This document shows positions 1 through 12,780 of a stretch of 64,000 bases of DNA, in pieces. This DNA comes from Micrasema longulum. Lineage: Eukaryota; Arthropoda; Insecta; Trichoptera; Brachycentridae. The translations under genes were made by a program, and so were the position numbers. Within the stretch, counting starts at the first letter, position 1. Each line of letters opens with the position of its first letter. Below the pieces are notes generated by a model. It made no database searches. It had not been told where the DNA came from and was given only the letters and a program-made list of their open reading frames with translations. The stretch spans positions 1 to 64,000 of the forward strand of contig JAGVSM010003551.1 in the NCBI GenBank assembly GCA_022494885.1. The letters are read 5' to 3'.

Positions 1-135
1 ATGGCTTTTTCGCCGTTCTCTGAGGCCGGCTGTCCGATGCCACAGCAGTCCATCCCAGTTAGAAAGTCTAGCAGCAGAAAATATGCCACAATGATAAAGC
101 TTATGTATGGCTCTAAATCCATCATTCCTGATTAA
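1..135 (+). other. GC-richer segment cut by window edge
   Basis: This stretch is clearly richer in G and C than what follows. It is open on the plus strand from an ATG at base 1 to a stop at 133-135, and open on the minus strand in at least one frame. I recognise no family. It could be the edge of an exon or of a repeat that lies mostly outside the window. Confidence 0.2.
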
Positions 136-3100
136 ATTATGTACATATTATATTAATTGACCTTGTTAAAAAAGTATGTATGTATATCCAATATTTACAA
201 GAAATATTTAGCTCTGGAGATAAAATACGTGAATGCAATAAAAATTTAAGAATACCTACATTATTCATAAATGTTACCTAAATTCAAAATAATGTACCCA
301 CTGTAAAGGTTTTTCTTAACTTCGGTATGTTTAAACATCGTTAATAACTTTTGGGGTGATAAATAAACCGGTTTGAATAAACACAGATATATTTCCATGT
401 CAGTTGCCACCTTTTGACTCGTCCTATAAACAAACCCGTTGCTTATCTTAGTTTTGTCTGGATTTGGCGGCATAAATAATTTGATGACTGGGGTAACCCT
501 GCGTAAGTTGGTGTAAATATTTATAGAGTTATTAGGTTAACCCTTCTCCCGAATGCCCTGGCCTCGAGTAAACACGGCATTCTAGAATCTCATCATCTAC
601 ATGGAAACCCTTTTTTTACACTATTTGGCCCATTGCGGGTTAAATCCTAAAAGTATCATACTTACATTTTGGCGCACGCACGCTTTGCGTCATTTTTTTA
701 GTTAAACTTGCCGTTTTGGCTATGTAATTTAGTTTGCCAACTTAAAGAAATAAAAAAATATTTACACTGGTCTTTAAGTTTACTGAGTTACCAAAAAAGA
801 TGAGAGATTCTGGGTCTATAGCATCGTTTCGTGGGATGGCGATGAGTTTTGCTAAAAACTAACATCCATATGGGTATAGGGTCATCGAAAAGCGTCTGTA
901 TTTTATAACAATGCTTGGTTTTTGAAATTATTTTTTATTTATATTTTGTTTATTAGTTGAGGTGTAACAAGATATTCCAATTTTATTTGTAAAACTTTCT
1001 AAAATAAATACAATACGAGTGTGAAATTCAGCAATAATTTAAAACTCACTTTTGTACAAAATAAATCATCAAATAAAAAAATATGTCAATTTTTTTGTGT
1101 AAACACAAACAGAAAACAACTACCCATTTTACCACCACGGAACCACAACCCGGTTTAATACCCGAATTTTATATTGTAAAAAAACAAACAAGAAATTAAA
1201 TTTTCAATAGTATTTACCATAGTGTAATAAAATAAATTATCGTAAATAAAATACAAGGTAGGTAAATAAAATACGTCAGCACGTCCTTATGATAAAAAAA
1301 TACGTTTTATGTATAGTTACTCTTTTTGTCCCTGAAAAACTCATGGGTTCAAAGAATATTTTTCCCAGAAATGCTCAAACGACCATAAAAACTATTAGCT
1401 GATTCGTCAAATATTTTCATCACGTTTACTGACCGTATTATATCGCGAAGGCAGTCAATCCTTTCGCGATGGAATTTTATTGAAGCGCCTAACATATTTA
1501 TTCCAAATCTTCACAAGAACCTCCTTTTTCATTGTTGATCAATGCACGCATTAAAGAAAGTATTCGAGGGTTGAGTCCTAATTCAGTTTATAAAGGACGG
1601 CCCTTCAATTTTCTACCCTCAAATATTCAATGGACCCTTTACTCTGTAAACGATGGCGTTTTTACTGGCAATACTCGAAGGTATGTTAGTAAGTAAAGTG
1701 GTGTGGAATAGAGATTTTCTTATATAAAGAAGTCTCCTGAGTGTAAAATTGTAGTTTCTTTAGACTAGTTGGACTATTTCAAAATTAAAAAACTTTCGGT
1801 CTAAAAGATTTTTTTCTTCGAATAATCCAATAAAATTAGTCTCAAAAGATTAAGCAATAGAGTTATACGATATAGCTCTGAAAAAAATCTAATACAGTAA
1901 ATAGTGTACAGCTTACATATTAATAATATATACCTAATACCTAACGTTTATTTCAGTCACATTTTTTATCCCAAAAAAGTGCATGAACTTTTATTTTCGT
2001 ACTCGTAACATAGAGATAAGCATGTCTAACACATAATTTTATTAATTAATTGCACAGACTATTAGATTTTAAATATTTTGAATGTCAAATGTCTTGTTTC
2101 AAACCCTCTTTGTTCTTTGTTCTATTAAAAACTAGCCGAATTCCTGGTTATATTCAATATGAGGGCCATCTTTTGTATCTTGCCTATACACATTTTTACC
2201 AATGTGTTTTGTATTCCTTTTTTTTTACACAAGAGTTATTAACAACAAATTTTCCGGTGGTCATCTTTGGTGGTCATCTACCTATACACGCTAATAATTC
2301 ATTGTCTTAATGCATTTACGAAATATTGTTTAAATTTCTCTTTAATGTCTTTTGAGCAGGTATCTCTTGGTTAAAGGATCATATCTTTAGCATTAAAATG
2401 ATACACCTTATTTTAATATTGTTTAGATATACCTTGCAATTTCTCCAAATTGCCCCTTCCTTAACTGAAGCTATTATTATTCCCTCCATTTAATGAAAAG
2501 ATACAATTTATAACCCAATACATTGGTTCCAGGAGAACACATTGAAATTAGATTTCAAACATAGTACGTCGTGACTATGACAATTTATTATTAATTCTAA
2601 ACTAAAATATTATTAATTATAAGAACACTTAAACCAAACGAGTGTGGTTGGTGATATCTTGTTATCTTCAAAAGTTAACCAAATTTAATCTTCGACGCTA
2701 CTTGTAAAAGCCTGTGATTGGCTTATTTGTAATTTGATTTGTTTTATATGCAAAATATGTAGTTGCTGGTTATTCAAAATATTTTTTTTTAAAGTACGTA
2801 GCGCCAAGATATATTTATATTTTTTTAATTCCTTTAAAGTTAATAAGTTAATGTTTCTATAACCTATAGCGAACAATGAAGAACTTTTACCGATAAATGA
2901 TATAATATATAATTGAATTCGTATATTTTTTTTCATTGGGTATTGTATTTTATCTTTATTTGTTGTAACAAAAATGTTATTTTATTTCATATTTCCTTTT
3001 AAAATATGTTTTTCTTGTCTGTTGCAACAAATGAAGATCTTAAAAGCTCCCTAGGGAGAAAATCTAGCCAGTTTTTCAAACATTTGGACATCTTGGTATT

Positions 3101-3693
3101 TTTACAAGAACTCGAATCACATGTTTTATACGATTATGATTCATATCATTAATTGTTATTGGTTATAACCGAGTTGCACAGTTTAAACCCGCGCTGTGCC
3201 AGCGGGTGCCGTGCAAGATATTGGACCTCTCTACCGACGTACATTAATTTAACACTTATTTTTATGAACTCTTTAGGTTTATCCATAAAAACGCCTAATT
3301 TTGGGCGTTTTAAAGTGACTTCAAATTTATTTAAATGAGTTTCTGTTTTGGCTAAAAATCTTATTTCAGTTGGTCACGTAAAATATTACTTTTTGGCAAT
3401 AATCATTTAACAATGATTTTATAATAGAAGGTACATTATGTTTTAACCACAAATAACTTAAATACTTTTAAAGTCAATAAGACCAAGTGGATTACTGTAC
3501 AGGACTACAAAATAATTAAAATTTACTCCAGGCTATGCAGTGAAACCAACTTAAAACATAATTCTAGTTTCTTTTTGATGCTCAGGGTATTTTTTTTGTA
3601 TCCTGTTACTTTATTATATTCTATTGCTAAGAAGTAAAAATATTTTTCTTAATTTTTTCATTTTTTTGTTCCATGAATAAACCTTAATATTTC
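136..3693. other. Unrecognised AT-rich DNA
   Basis: No gene, exon or named repeat is recognised. Short open frames here (for example 2050-2310 and 2685-2936) have low-complexity compositions typical of chance frames. Two small stem-loops are visible: 1443-1469 with 7-bp arms (TCGCGAA/TTCGCGA) and 3287-3311 with arms AAAACGCC/GGGCGTTTT. Their function is unknown. Confidence 0.5.
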
Positions 3694-3832
3694 TGTTTTG
3701 GTGGCCATTTCAACGAATTGTAAATAACTCACTTTTAGAAAATAGAAAATACGTTTGGGTAGTGTGGGGTTTGAACCTCAGACCACTGATCCATGAGTCT
3801 GTAACTCTTACTAGCCACGGTAAGACAACAAC
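3694..3832 (-). repeat. SINE-3 copy (tRNA-derived), minus strand
   Basis: Read on the minus strand, a tRNA-like head is followed by a body that recurs elsewhere. The head has a B-box-like GGTTCAAACCC near 3765-3778 and an A-box-like GTGGCTAGTAAGAG. The body contains TTTTCTA..GTGAGTTATTTACAA. The same head and body order occurs at 31300-31440, 40721-40830 and 55968-56130, which supports a SINE rather than a true tRNA gene. The copy is diverged. Confidence 0.65.
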
Positions 3833-4919
3833 ACCAATTTATTTACCAAAACAGACTATTGTCAAGTTGGGCGACAAATAGAAAAAAAAGCGGTAATTGC
3901 CAAAGTAAAAAAAACACACGTATGCGAATTGTTAACTGTTTTTTTTAATTTATTTTTGTTTCTTTTCTCAACATATATCAATATGTTTGTTTGTATGCAA
4001 ATCTTAATCAAATAAAAACAGTCATGAAATATAATAATAACAGTCAGCAGACCATTGTCATTAAAATAGTGAATCATTGGAATAAAACAATAGTATTCGG
4101 TGTTAACATGTTTTTTTTTTTTTTAATTTTAAAAATATACTCCAAAATGAAAACAAAACGGTAAAAGTTATACGCCATAAGAAAGAAAAAAAAATTAATG
4201 AAGAGTTTTGTATTTTTGACACCTCTATCTGTTCGCGTTTAATCCAGGGAATAAAGGAGAAAGCAAATAAATAAAAAAGATTTTTGACCAATTTGTTATA
4301 TTTTGTTCTCTTTATTTAACAAAAAAAACGAACTTACCTTGTACACTTCTAGGTAAAAGTTTTACAATGGAAATACCATGGTAGTTTTTGATAAAAGCCT
4401 TTTTATCTTTTAATACCGACCCCAACAATTCTTCATTATTTTAAAACAAATTAGTCACTAACGTATTTTTCTTACATCCACAAGGTTGATAAATTTACAT
4501 GGGTTTTATTGCTTTATACCATCGTTAGTTACTCATGACAGCATAGTTATCAATCATAACCCTATCACATAATTATTTGGTACATTACAAGTCCGGTGTT
4601 ACTCATAAGTAAAGTCGGAGAACAAAGGTTATGCGGAATTTTTCTCTCAGCTAATAGCACATTAGTCATCGTCAACGAAACACTAAACATTCCTTAAAAT
4701 CAACCATTTAAGTTTGTCCAGGCTTCTAATTGAACAACTTCTCAAAAAGTTTTATTACTTTAATTAAGGCCAAAAGCATTGGAGGTTTCCTTGCCCGGAA
4801 GCTCAAAGTTCCCTTTATGTTGAGAAATAACAATTATTATTACGTGCAGCCAAATAACACCGGATGCTGTGTTATTCAATTGTTTTCTTTTAGGTGATTT
4901 CACAAAGGGATTTGTAATG
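3833..4919. other. Unrecognised, partly high-complexity DNA
   Basis: The part from 3840 to 4340 is T- and A-rich with no recognised element. The part from about 4440 to 4920 is compositionally more complex, matches no repeat I see elsewhere in the window and has no long open frame. It could be unique host DNA such as an intron or regulatory sequence, but nothing here proves that. Confidence 0.35.
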
Positions 4920-5189
4920 CATGATTCAACAAACGTTCTTTTTTTTAAAATGTATTATTTTCTTTATTTAATTTTTGAAATCATTATTTATTTTTACCAC
5001 GTTCTTTCCAATGTTTTCTTACTAAGTTTTTTATTATGTCTTTGACTGTGTTTTTAAAAGAGTTTTTACAATGTTAACTTTCTTTTACTAAAAACATGTA
5101 TTAATTATTGTTTTTATATTTTGACTGGTTTAGAATGGGGATAACCCTACTTGGACAGTCAAATCAACTTTGCATAAACGTATAATTTG
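4920..5189 (+). repeat. Repeat F, copy 1 (T-rich degenerate tandem plus end block)
   Basis: A T-rich stretch built from degenerate TTTTTACTATGT-like words ends in a more complex block at 5111-5189. That block (TTTTGACTGG, then TTAGAA, then ACCCTA, then CAGTCAAA) recurs at 17161-17243, where it is again preceded by T-rich degenerate repeats. Two copies with the same internal order define an interspersed repeat of unknown class. Confidence 0.55.
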
Positions 5190-6068
5190 ATATGCTCATA
5201 CGATATGATAATTAAAAGCTCTTAGAGATTTATTTATAAAGAAAGATTTAGATTAAATAATTATAAAAAAAAATTCGTAGTCAATAATAAGGAAATATCA
5301 CGTATTCAAAAAAAAAACTTTAAAGTCACTAAGGTCTATGAAATACTGTCCAGGTTTTTTGTTAATTATTAGAAGCATAAAAAATATTTTTTAATTTATA
5401 ATTTTGAATTCCCTCAAAAACAGTCATTCCATTGGCCACGCCCCTAACACGTCATGATTCACGTTTGTTTGTTCCGGTCCATTCAAATTTGTTTAGAACA
5501 TTGTCACAAATCTTGACGTCACAACTGTTAAGGTCAAACGTGCTGCATTTTTCTAGCAACGTGTTTTTATTTAATTTCTATTTAACATTTATGTATGAAA
5601 ACATTTCGCCGCAATATCCATATTGATTTCGAAAACACAATAATTATCCTTAATCTATTTCATATATTTTTATCGGTATTCGTAGTATGCGGTATTTCCT
5701 TATTGGCACCTTGAATGTGGCAGTGTCCTATGAAATAAAAAAAAGGATTTATTAAGAATTTACTAATTTATCATAACGAATCGTTTTAATGAAACGTTAC
5801 TTAACACGCCTTTTTATACTAGCTAATAATTTTTCATAGACTACGAGTTAGAAATTCACGAGTAAACGTATCCCAAACCAATTATTGTTTACCAATTACC
5901 ATAAATTAAGTATTCGTTTTTTATATTTTTACTATCTTAAAAATTATCGTAACTACAGTTCTTATCACGTAAAAACACGCAAAATGATTATTGATCAAAA
6001 CAAATCCGAAATCAATATTTTCTCTTAGGTTAAAATCCTGAAAAAAGGAATCGACTGGAAACCTCCAA
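5190..6068. other. Unrecognised AT-rich DNA
   Basis: No gene or named repeat is recognised. The stretch 5410-5560 is slightly richer in GC and contains TTGACGTCACAA at 5512-5523. A 64-codon open frame at 5432-5626 has no recognisable motif. Confidence 0.4.
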
Positions 6069-7053
6069 GGGCGGGTTGCATTAAAGTTGGTATAAATTTA
6101 GTTTAAAGTTAAATATTTAAACTTAGTTAAGGCTTAAAATCTGGTAACTGAAAAATTCCGTTGCATCAACATTATTTTAGTAAAGGTTTAAGTTTCACTC
6201 TAAAAATTGTTGGGATTTTTGTGCAAGCACGTACTTGTTTATTTACATGTAGCAATACACATGCCCCGCGACGCGTCTTTGGGCACAAACGTTTAAATTT
6301 TGTTTCAATTTTCAGTGTGTGCGAAAGGACGAAGCAACACTGCGCATTCGGAGGAGAAAAGAACAGAAGGGACATCGTCCTTTTTGAACTAGATGAAAAA
6401 TTAAAAGAGCAAAAGCTAAAACAAAATGAAGAACTTTTTACTTTAGAAATAGAGCAAAAAAAGGACATTTTTCGGGCAACTATGGCAGCCTTAAATGCCC
6501 AGAAAGAGTTAGCTGAGCTCAATCTATCTCTATTTAAAAATAAATAAACAGCATTTCAATACGGTGATGATTTAGATTTATTTTACATCACGCCACTGAT
6601 GATCAAGTCCTGTGTTTTGAAAAATAATTTCAAATAATTATTAGTTCTTCACTTTTTTGACATTCGAAATCTTGCGATAAAGTCGGACTCTTCCCACAAA
6701 AAATGGTCCGTTCGTGGTTTGAACAGTTTTTTTTTCGGTTTAGAATATACTCGATAATAAATTCGTCATCGGAAGACAGATAAAAATACAGACAGATAAA
6801 AATAAAAAGAAAATCAGATAAAACTGACATTTTGTGCAACTTTTCACAGATCGATCAACATATTTCAACACTCATGACGCTTTTTTGACAGATGGCAGAT
6901 CGCATTTAACTTTAAACTTAACTTTAAACGGTCCCCTGGCGGCCGGTCAAATAAAAGTAACTTTTTTGTTAATATTTAGTTAACTTTTTTTGAAGTAACT
7001 TTTATTTACTTTAGCCCTGAATTTAACTTAACTTTTGTCGATGCAACCGGCCC
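6069..7053 (+). mobile_element. Harbinger-like DNA transposon (non-autonomous or decayed)
   Basis: The left end begins GGGCGGGTTGCATTAAAGTT. The right end, read from the other strand, begins GGGCCGGTTGCATCGAC and continues AAAAGTTAAGTTAAATTC. These form imperfect terminal inverted repeats with AACTTTAAACTT-type subterminal repeats. From memory, GGGCCGGTTGCAY ends with such subterminal repeats are typical of PIF/Harbinger elements in insects. Flanking trinucleotides are CAA on the left and TTA on the right, so a clean 3-bp target duplication is not preserved. The element carries one short coding exon (6317-6547) but no DDE nuclease. An internal GGCCGGTC block near 6940 suggests the right end has been rearranged. 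Confidence 0.55.
6317..6547 (+). CDS. C-terminal coiled-coil exon of a possible Harbinger MYB/SANT-like protein
   Basis: The frame is open from 6161 to a stop at 6545-6547. A splice-acceptor-like T-rich tract ending in TTTTCAG at about 6309-6315 suggests that the genuine coding part is the last exon, about 76 residues. That part is strongly charged and helical-looking: a run of Glu, Lys, Gln and Leu with heptad-like spacing (for example FELDEKLKEQKLKQNEEL), ending in LSLFKNK. It lies inside an element with Harbinger-like ends. Harbinger transposons are known to encode a second protein with a MYB/SANT-type DNA-binding domain followed by a helical tail, which would fit. The DNA-binding domain itself is not visible, so this is either the last exon of a deleted gene or a relic. 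The opposite-strand frame at 6172-6522 is a shadow. Function is inferred from context only. Confidence 0.4.
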   Translation: MCERTKQHCAFGGEKNRRDIVLFELDEKLKEQKLKQNEELFTLEIEQKKDIFRATMAALNAQKELAELNLSLFKNK

Positions 7054-7064
7054 TTAATCAAACT

Positions 7065-7465
7065 GCGTTGTGGTCTAATTGCTGGTGCTTTTGCTCTAAC
7101 TCTAAATTTCTTGGGTTCACTTCTTAGCAGAATCGACGTGAAATAATCATAAAATGTAACTAATTGTGGTCTTGTAGAAGCGTCATAGACTCACAGATCC
7201 GAAATCCAAGTTTCAAACCTTGCTGTACCATAATGATTTTTTTTGTTTCTATTACGTTAATTATGAATTTTCTCAAAAAAAAATAGCAACTACTAACACT
7301 TTAACTGACAAATGTTATTTGAAATAACAATATGTAAATTCAAATATGAAGAATTTTTATTAATTCAGATTCTTAAGATTAACATTAGATTTCCAACATG
7401 TCTTCATGGACTCACGCATCAGAGGCCTGAGGTTTGACCGTCGCTGTATCTCAAACTAATTCCCA
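7065..7465 (+). repeat. Cluster of decayed tRNA-like SINE-3 heads
   Basis: Three successive segments resemble the tRNA-like head of SINE-3. At 7065-7130, GTGGTCTAATTGCTGG is followed by a GGGTTCACTTC B-box-like block. At 7168-7235, GTGGTCTTGTAGAAGC is followed by CACAGATCC and a TTTCAAACC block. At 7398-7460, GGACTCACGCATCAGAGG is followed by GGTTTGACC. All are diverged, and none folds into a convincing functional tRNA by eye. Such clustering can come from repeated insertion or segmental duplication. Confidence 0.45.
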
Positions 7466-8208
7466 TTAAAAAAAAAAAGTTTTTAAAAATTTCCCTTAAA
7501 TTTAAAATATTAAAATATAAATTCTAAACCAAAAAAATTATAGCTTAAATGTTTCGTTTGAGATGCATTACAATTTTCTAAGCACTGCAAGGTGTGGGTG
7601 AGATGTTGATGATTATGATCAATGGATTTAATAAATGACTATACTTTTTCAAAGTCTTATATCGTAAAACTGCCATTCATATTTCTTCATTACAATACAA
7701 ACATCTTACAGTTGTGGGTAGGAAGATAGAATATTATTCAGAAAATACAAAAACCCGCGGTTTTGATATTTCCGTCATAATATTTACCGTCTTCAACTAT
7801 TGTAATTTGACGCCAGGAGTGTGACGTCACATTACCACGTGGCTACCAGTGCTAGTGACAGTTTTGTCTCAGTCAGTCTGTGGATGATTCGAAAACCCGA
7901 AAAAGGCGGGAACGCGTTAAAAGCTACACTCTGGAAAGGCGCCATATTTGTTTTTATATATGTAATATGTATTAAAGGATATAAAAACCGGTGACAAGAT
8001 TTATTGCTCCAGTAATGATCATTTTGCCGGCGAGGTTTCCTCAGAGCGAACTTATCTCAGAGCGAAAGTGGAAAATACCAATGTACACGTATTATGAAAT
8101 ATCGCAGTTGAACATAAAATTATTTTACGATTTTCTTTAGATTTTAAAAAATTTGATATCCTTTATATTTTTGATCTATAAAACTCATCATGGGTATTTA
8201 TGAACTTG
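7466..8208. other. Unrecognised; includes a GC-richer block with TGTGACGTCACA
   Basis: Mostly AT-rich without recognised elements. The block 7805-7950 is richer in GC, contains the 12-bp palindrome TGTGACGTCACA at 7820-7831, then CACGTGG, and later AAAGGCGGGAACGCG. It may be the end of a small transposon or a regulatory segment. No coding frame is convincing. Confidence 0.35.
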
Positions 8209-8450
8209 TCCGCCTTGTGTTCAAATGGCTAGCATATTTGCTTACCGTGCAGGAGAGCTCTGGTTCGATTCCCGACATGGTTGACATAAAATATCAATTT
8301 AAAAGTAGTTAACACAACAATATTTTTTGGTTCTTGGACTGACAACTGAACATATGACTTATCTTGTCTTTATGTAACAAAAATAGTCAATATACGCTGT
8401 AGTTGGTCCACCAAACAAGTTAAGAACGGGAAGGGAACAATTATAATGAA
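8209..8450 (+). repeat. SINE-1 copy (tRNA-derived)
   Basis: The tRNA-like head has GGTTCGATTCCCG as B box (about 8263-8275) and then the family body: ATGGTTGA, AAATAT, a hairpin-prone TT-rich link, a block resembling CTGGACTGRYACCTGAA, ACTTATC, TGTAACAAAAAT, and a tail of ACGGGAAGGGAACAAT. The same order occurs in the better preserved copies at 21207-21465 and 52765-53015. This copy is diverged in the A-box region. Confidence 0.7.
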
Positions 8451-9957
8451 TTGTTGAAAAAGTAAAATATTTATCATGGTTTATGTTTCAAATTTGTCTA
8501 AATCTCGGAAAATATTTATAATTATGCAAAATTTTGCTGTACTGACCATGTGATTACAAAAATAATTAAGATACGCTGCTCAAAAGAAACTATTATTTTT
8601 TTTGTTGCTGACATTTTGTACTGATCCGATTTTACCTTCGTTTTGCAGGTATCTTCTGTATTATCTATAAATGTCTCACTCTCATATTATCTACATCGTA
8701 TTTCGTACTCGTTTCCGCTTCAAACAAACGAAAACTCTGTGACATGTGCTTAATTCTAATTTTTCTATTTTTATATATTTTTTTTCAAGTTTTTAATTTA
8801 TTGAAGAATATATTTTAAAGTTATAAATACGTTTTTTTTTTAAAGTACGCACATTTCTGTGTCTAGGGTCGTGGATCAAAAGACCAGATAATGAAGCATT
8901 TTAGACAAAAATACCATTTTTCATGTAAATTAAAAATTAAAAATTAAAAACGTGACGCAGAAAAATGCTCCTTTTTGTATTCTGAATTTTTAAAATTTGT
9001 TCTCTTTATCCACAAAGGAAATTTATTCCTGGTACTAATTATATCGTCCGACGAATGATTCAGAAATTTAATGAGCGTTTGTTGCTTCGTTACTTTTGCT
9101 TGCAATGTTTTTTTGTAAAATAAAATGTGATTCTCTTTTCACAACATCATTTGACAATGAAAATTGGGGTGTCTAACAGAAAAATGGTTGATGAATACAA
9201 ATTGACAGTACAAACTAGAATCATGGATCATTTTTTGCCATCACTGTTTTTTCTAACAAACTTCTGGTACAAAACAAATAATTTAAATGAGCTTGTTACT
9301 TTTAATGTTTTGATACAGATTTTGTAATCTACGAAAATTCATAAGTAATTTAAGGTTTTTGTTTTATTTGTAAGAAAAAATTAATATCAAAGGATTTTAT
9401 ATATCGTGGACACACAAGACAAATTGACCAAGTGACAAAATCAATAATGTTCAAGGGAGCCATTTTAGTGTTTTTCTAGAGTTCAATTTCTTCTTGAAGA
9501 TCAGATTTTTCAAGTAGGTGGTTGGTAATTATATATTATTTGTACGGTATTTTCAACTTCAATGTAAAGTATAAACGCAATTCAAAAACATTATCACTTT
9601 TAAATAAATAAAAAAAATGAAAAACTCAGTCAATTTTGCCGGTAAAATTTGTCATGAAATTTTGCAGATAATCATTTTCTTTTCATTCATTGAGGGAGGT
9701 AGTATTTTATTTTATAACTTTCAATTATATTTTCGGGATAAAGAAATATTAATATAGGTTAAATAAACACATAAATACAAAATAAATTAAAAATAACCAG
9801 TAACAAAGAAGTGTTACGTAATAATCTAAAGAAAACATTTTATAAATTAACTTTAAAAAAAAAACATATATAGCAAATACAAAACGTATAATAACTTACT
9901 AACAACTAATTCTAACTAACTTTTCATTGAGGACATCTACCTACAAGTAATAAAAGT
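8451..9957. other. Unrecognised AT-rich DNA
   Basis: No gene, exon or repeat is recognised. The open frame at 9127-9327 (66 codons) has no motif and AT-driven composition. Confidence 0.45.
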
Positions 9958-10095
9958 GAGGCAAAATGATAAATGTTACACAGTGTGTTAAATGGCCCTT
10001 TAAACCAGCCAATGACAGGTCATAAGCCTTGTAAATTCTTAGACTTCCATATTCCCTTCTTAAAGGTTTTCTCCATCCCTGTTGTAGTTTGTCAA
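9958..10095 (+). repeat. Repeat D fragment, plus orientation
   Basis: Contains the core shared by all D copies: TGTTACACAGTGTGTTAAATG, then AAACCAGCCAATGACAGG, then TCATAAGCCTTG, then TTAGACTTCCATATT and CCCTGTTGTAG. It corresponds to the right half of the full unit at 49704-50091. The left half is missing. Confidence 0.75.
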
Positions 10096-10158
10096 TAAAG
10101 ACATTCTGTTTCATAGTTGCTTCTCTATAATACATAAAAATACACAAAATATAGCCAT

Positions 10159-10535
10159 GTGATAGCAAAATAAACTTTATTTTATCATAAATCCGCCGAT
10201 TGCGCTTGCGTCCCCCATCACTGTCAATAAACGACTGAATCTGTTTTACACAAACAATTGCTACAGAATAGCTTTTTGTCTCCCTTGTTATGAGTTCTAT
10301 CTTCGTGTTCTCTCCTATACATATTTATTGCTGTAATGGTGTCACATTCATTCTTTGCATAGCAAAGATAACTATATTTGTATTAAAATGCAGCATAGTT
10401 TTACAAATTTTACATCCCAAATCCGTGTGAAAATGTCCGCTTGAAGATTACAAAAAACACAAAATCATCATTAAAAAAAAAGGAAGAGAGATATGTGAAG
10501 TATTTTATTGTGTGTAAACTAGTGTGACATCACAG
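10159..10535 (+). repeat. Repeat G/H, 5'-truncated copy
   Basis: Matches 12935-13335 in the same orientation over its whole length. Shared landmarks in order are ATAGCAAAATAAA, TCCCCCATCACTG, GACTGAATCTGTTT, TATCTTCGTGTT, CATTCTTTGC, AGCATAGTTTTACA, TTGAAGATTACAAAAAA and finally ACTAGTGTGACATCACAG. No open frame is conserved between copies, so it is probably a non-autonomous element. Confidence 0.75.
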
Positions 10536-12780
10536 TCACACAAGAGTTAAGTTTTATTAAAATAAATTCAAGCTCTATTAAAGACAAACCATAGATTTTT
10601 TATGTTTCCTAACAACTGAATAGACAATGTCTAATATTGTTAGCTTTAACTGAATTAATGAATTATTAATGCAATTTTCCGCTTGTGTAAACTTTTCATT
10701 TCTCACATGGGCTCGTCTGGCGAATTCGTCGCTTTATAGTTTTAACCGCTTTTATCTCTTTCATTGAGGGACTTTTTATTTTAAAAAATAACATGTTTTA
10801 AATAGTTGACGATAAAATAATTAGATATATTTAATGCAATGTGTTTTTTTGTAAGTACATTTGCTATTTATTCTTGTGTTTGGGGGGTTGAATAATACAG
10901 TTATGTGCGTGACGCTGAACTCGAACTTTGAACTATTATTTTTACTCAGGGAAAAATCCTAAAAATTCATTAAACACATAATGTAGCGCCGTGAGCGTTT
11001 GCCTAACACGCTTGACACTAATTCCTACAAACTTAGGATATGTGGTGAAGAGCGGTTAAATAAATAGGTATTGAATACAGTTTCTCTGTCACTCTCCCGC
11101 GGATGCCTCCCCGAATAATGCGCGAAAAAGACAACTGAACTTCGGCGTCGAACTTATTACGCTTAATTATTGTTGGAGTAATCAAAGTCGCCTAATCCCG
11201 TTTTTCGCACTCCAAAATTAAACAGATTTTATTTTTTCTTAAACAAAGAAAAAACAAACTTTTCCGTGTCTGCGCATTATGTTCTTTTCAAGAATAGTTT
11301 CAATCATATTCGTATACCGTTTGGATTAAACTAAATGCTTTTAAGGATTTTCGGATGGTCCTAAATCCTATGCTGTATTTTCTTAACTTTTTGTTTATTT
11401 GCTGTATTTATTATTTTTTTTGGTCAAACTGTAAGAAATTGCTAGTGGCAATGAGTTCGCCATTGAAATGTGTATGCATATGTTTTATTTAAGAAAATGA
11501 TTTTCATGTTTATCATATTATGTATATTTGTATATAATTATGATTAAAAAAGATTTATTATTATAAAAGACACTTTATAAATTTTGATAAAAACGGTCGG
11601 GACACGCCAGTGATATATATCTGTATATTAAATAAATAAATATAAAGCATTGCCACATATAAAAATTAATTTATAAAAGTATTTTCTTGAGAATTTGCTA
11701 TGAAAATTATTTAAAAAAATAAAAAAAATATACATATATTTAATTATTATAACAAATAAAATAACATACAGAATTATATTTTGGTTCCCGCAAAGCTGAG
11801 GCTTGTCTGCGGGTTACGTTACATTTTTTTTTATAATTTATAAAAGGTACATAGTTGAATAATAGATGAAAATTATATTTATATGCACACTTAAGGTTCA
11901 CTTGCTGTTTTCAAAAAGTTTTTGACCATTTAAAAAAAATGTATTTAGGTTTTTTTCCTCACGATTTTCAACAGGTATTAAATTAAACAGTTTTGGTTCT
12001 ACACCCCCCATTGTTTTATCTACAAAGTAGTTTTTTCAAATATTTTTATTTTATTCAAAGTATATGTGAGTTCTTAAGATGTTATGAACTTACATACTTA
12101 ATAAAGCAAAAATAAATAAAAACATCGCTCTAGTACCATCCATAATCCTGGGATAAAATACGGGAATACGTTTGTATAAAGAAAAATCAGACCACGCATC
12201 CTCTTTATTTGATATAGAAGAGTAATATGTTTTTATTAAAATTTCAAGTTGTTTAACCATTCAATCTCATAATTAATTTGTCGAATATTTATGGTTGTGA
12301 CATTTTAGTCGCGCATTAATTCTGTTCGAACTAATATGAACTGAAGGATGCTAATGGTAGTTATTACTCCCACTCAGAGCGGTAGCACACTGCCTATTAT
12401 GTGACAAAGATAGACCATTGTGACGGGGTTTTACAATAATTGACCGAATATTAACAATGTATTGTGCGCAACGACAAATTGAACTCCCACTAGTGCTTAT
12501 GACAAATAACGCCGAATAACGGTAATTGCAAATTTCAGTTATGAGATATTTTAGTGATTAGTATTTTAGAAATAATTATTTGGAAAACGTGGAAGTTTTT
12601 TTCTACGACAAAACAATATGTTCATGTATTTGTGACCGACATTAATGAATATACGTATACGGCTCGAAGGACGAAAATAAACAAAAAAGCGGACTAATTT
12701 AGTATAAACGAAAACTATTCAGGCTTGTTTAAGAATGAAGATGTTTGAGAAACAGGAATAGGAATACAAAAGTAGAGGTA
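10536..12780. other. Unrecognised, with some high-complexity stretches
   Basis: No gene or named repeat is recognised. Stretches at about 10890-11250 and 12290-12540 have mixed composition and no match elsewhere in the window, so they are candidates for unique host sequence. A stem-loop CCCGC...GCGGG lies around 11789-11813. Confidence 0.35.

Noticed and set aside
1442..1660. Reverse transcriptase fragment on the minus strand
   Set aside because: A minus-strand reading (LGLNPRILSLMRALINNE) looked vaguely familiar, but no catalytic or linker motif could be found.
2685..2936. Small lysine- and isoleucine-rich protein
   Set aside because: Typical of chance frames in AT-rich DNA, with no supporting signal.
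6172..6522. Minus-strand protein of 116 codons
   Set aside because: Serine- and phenylalanine-rich complement of the charged plus-strand exon, so a shadow frame.
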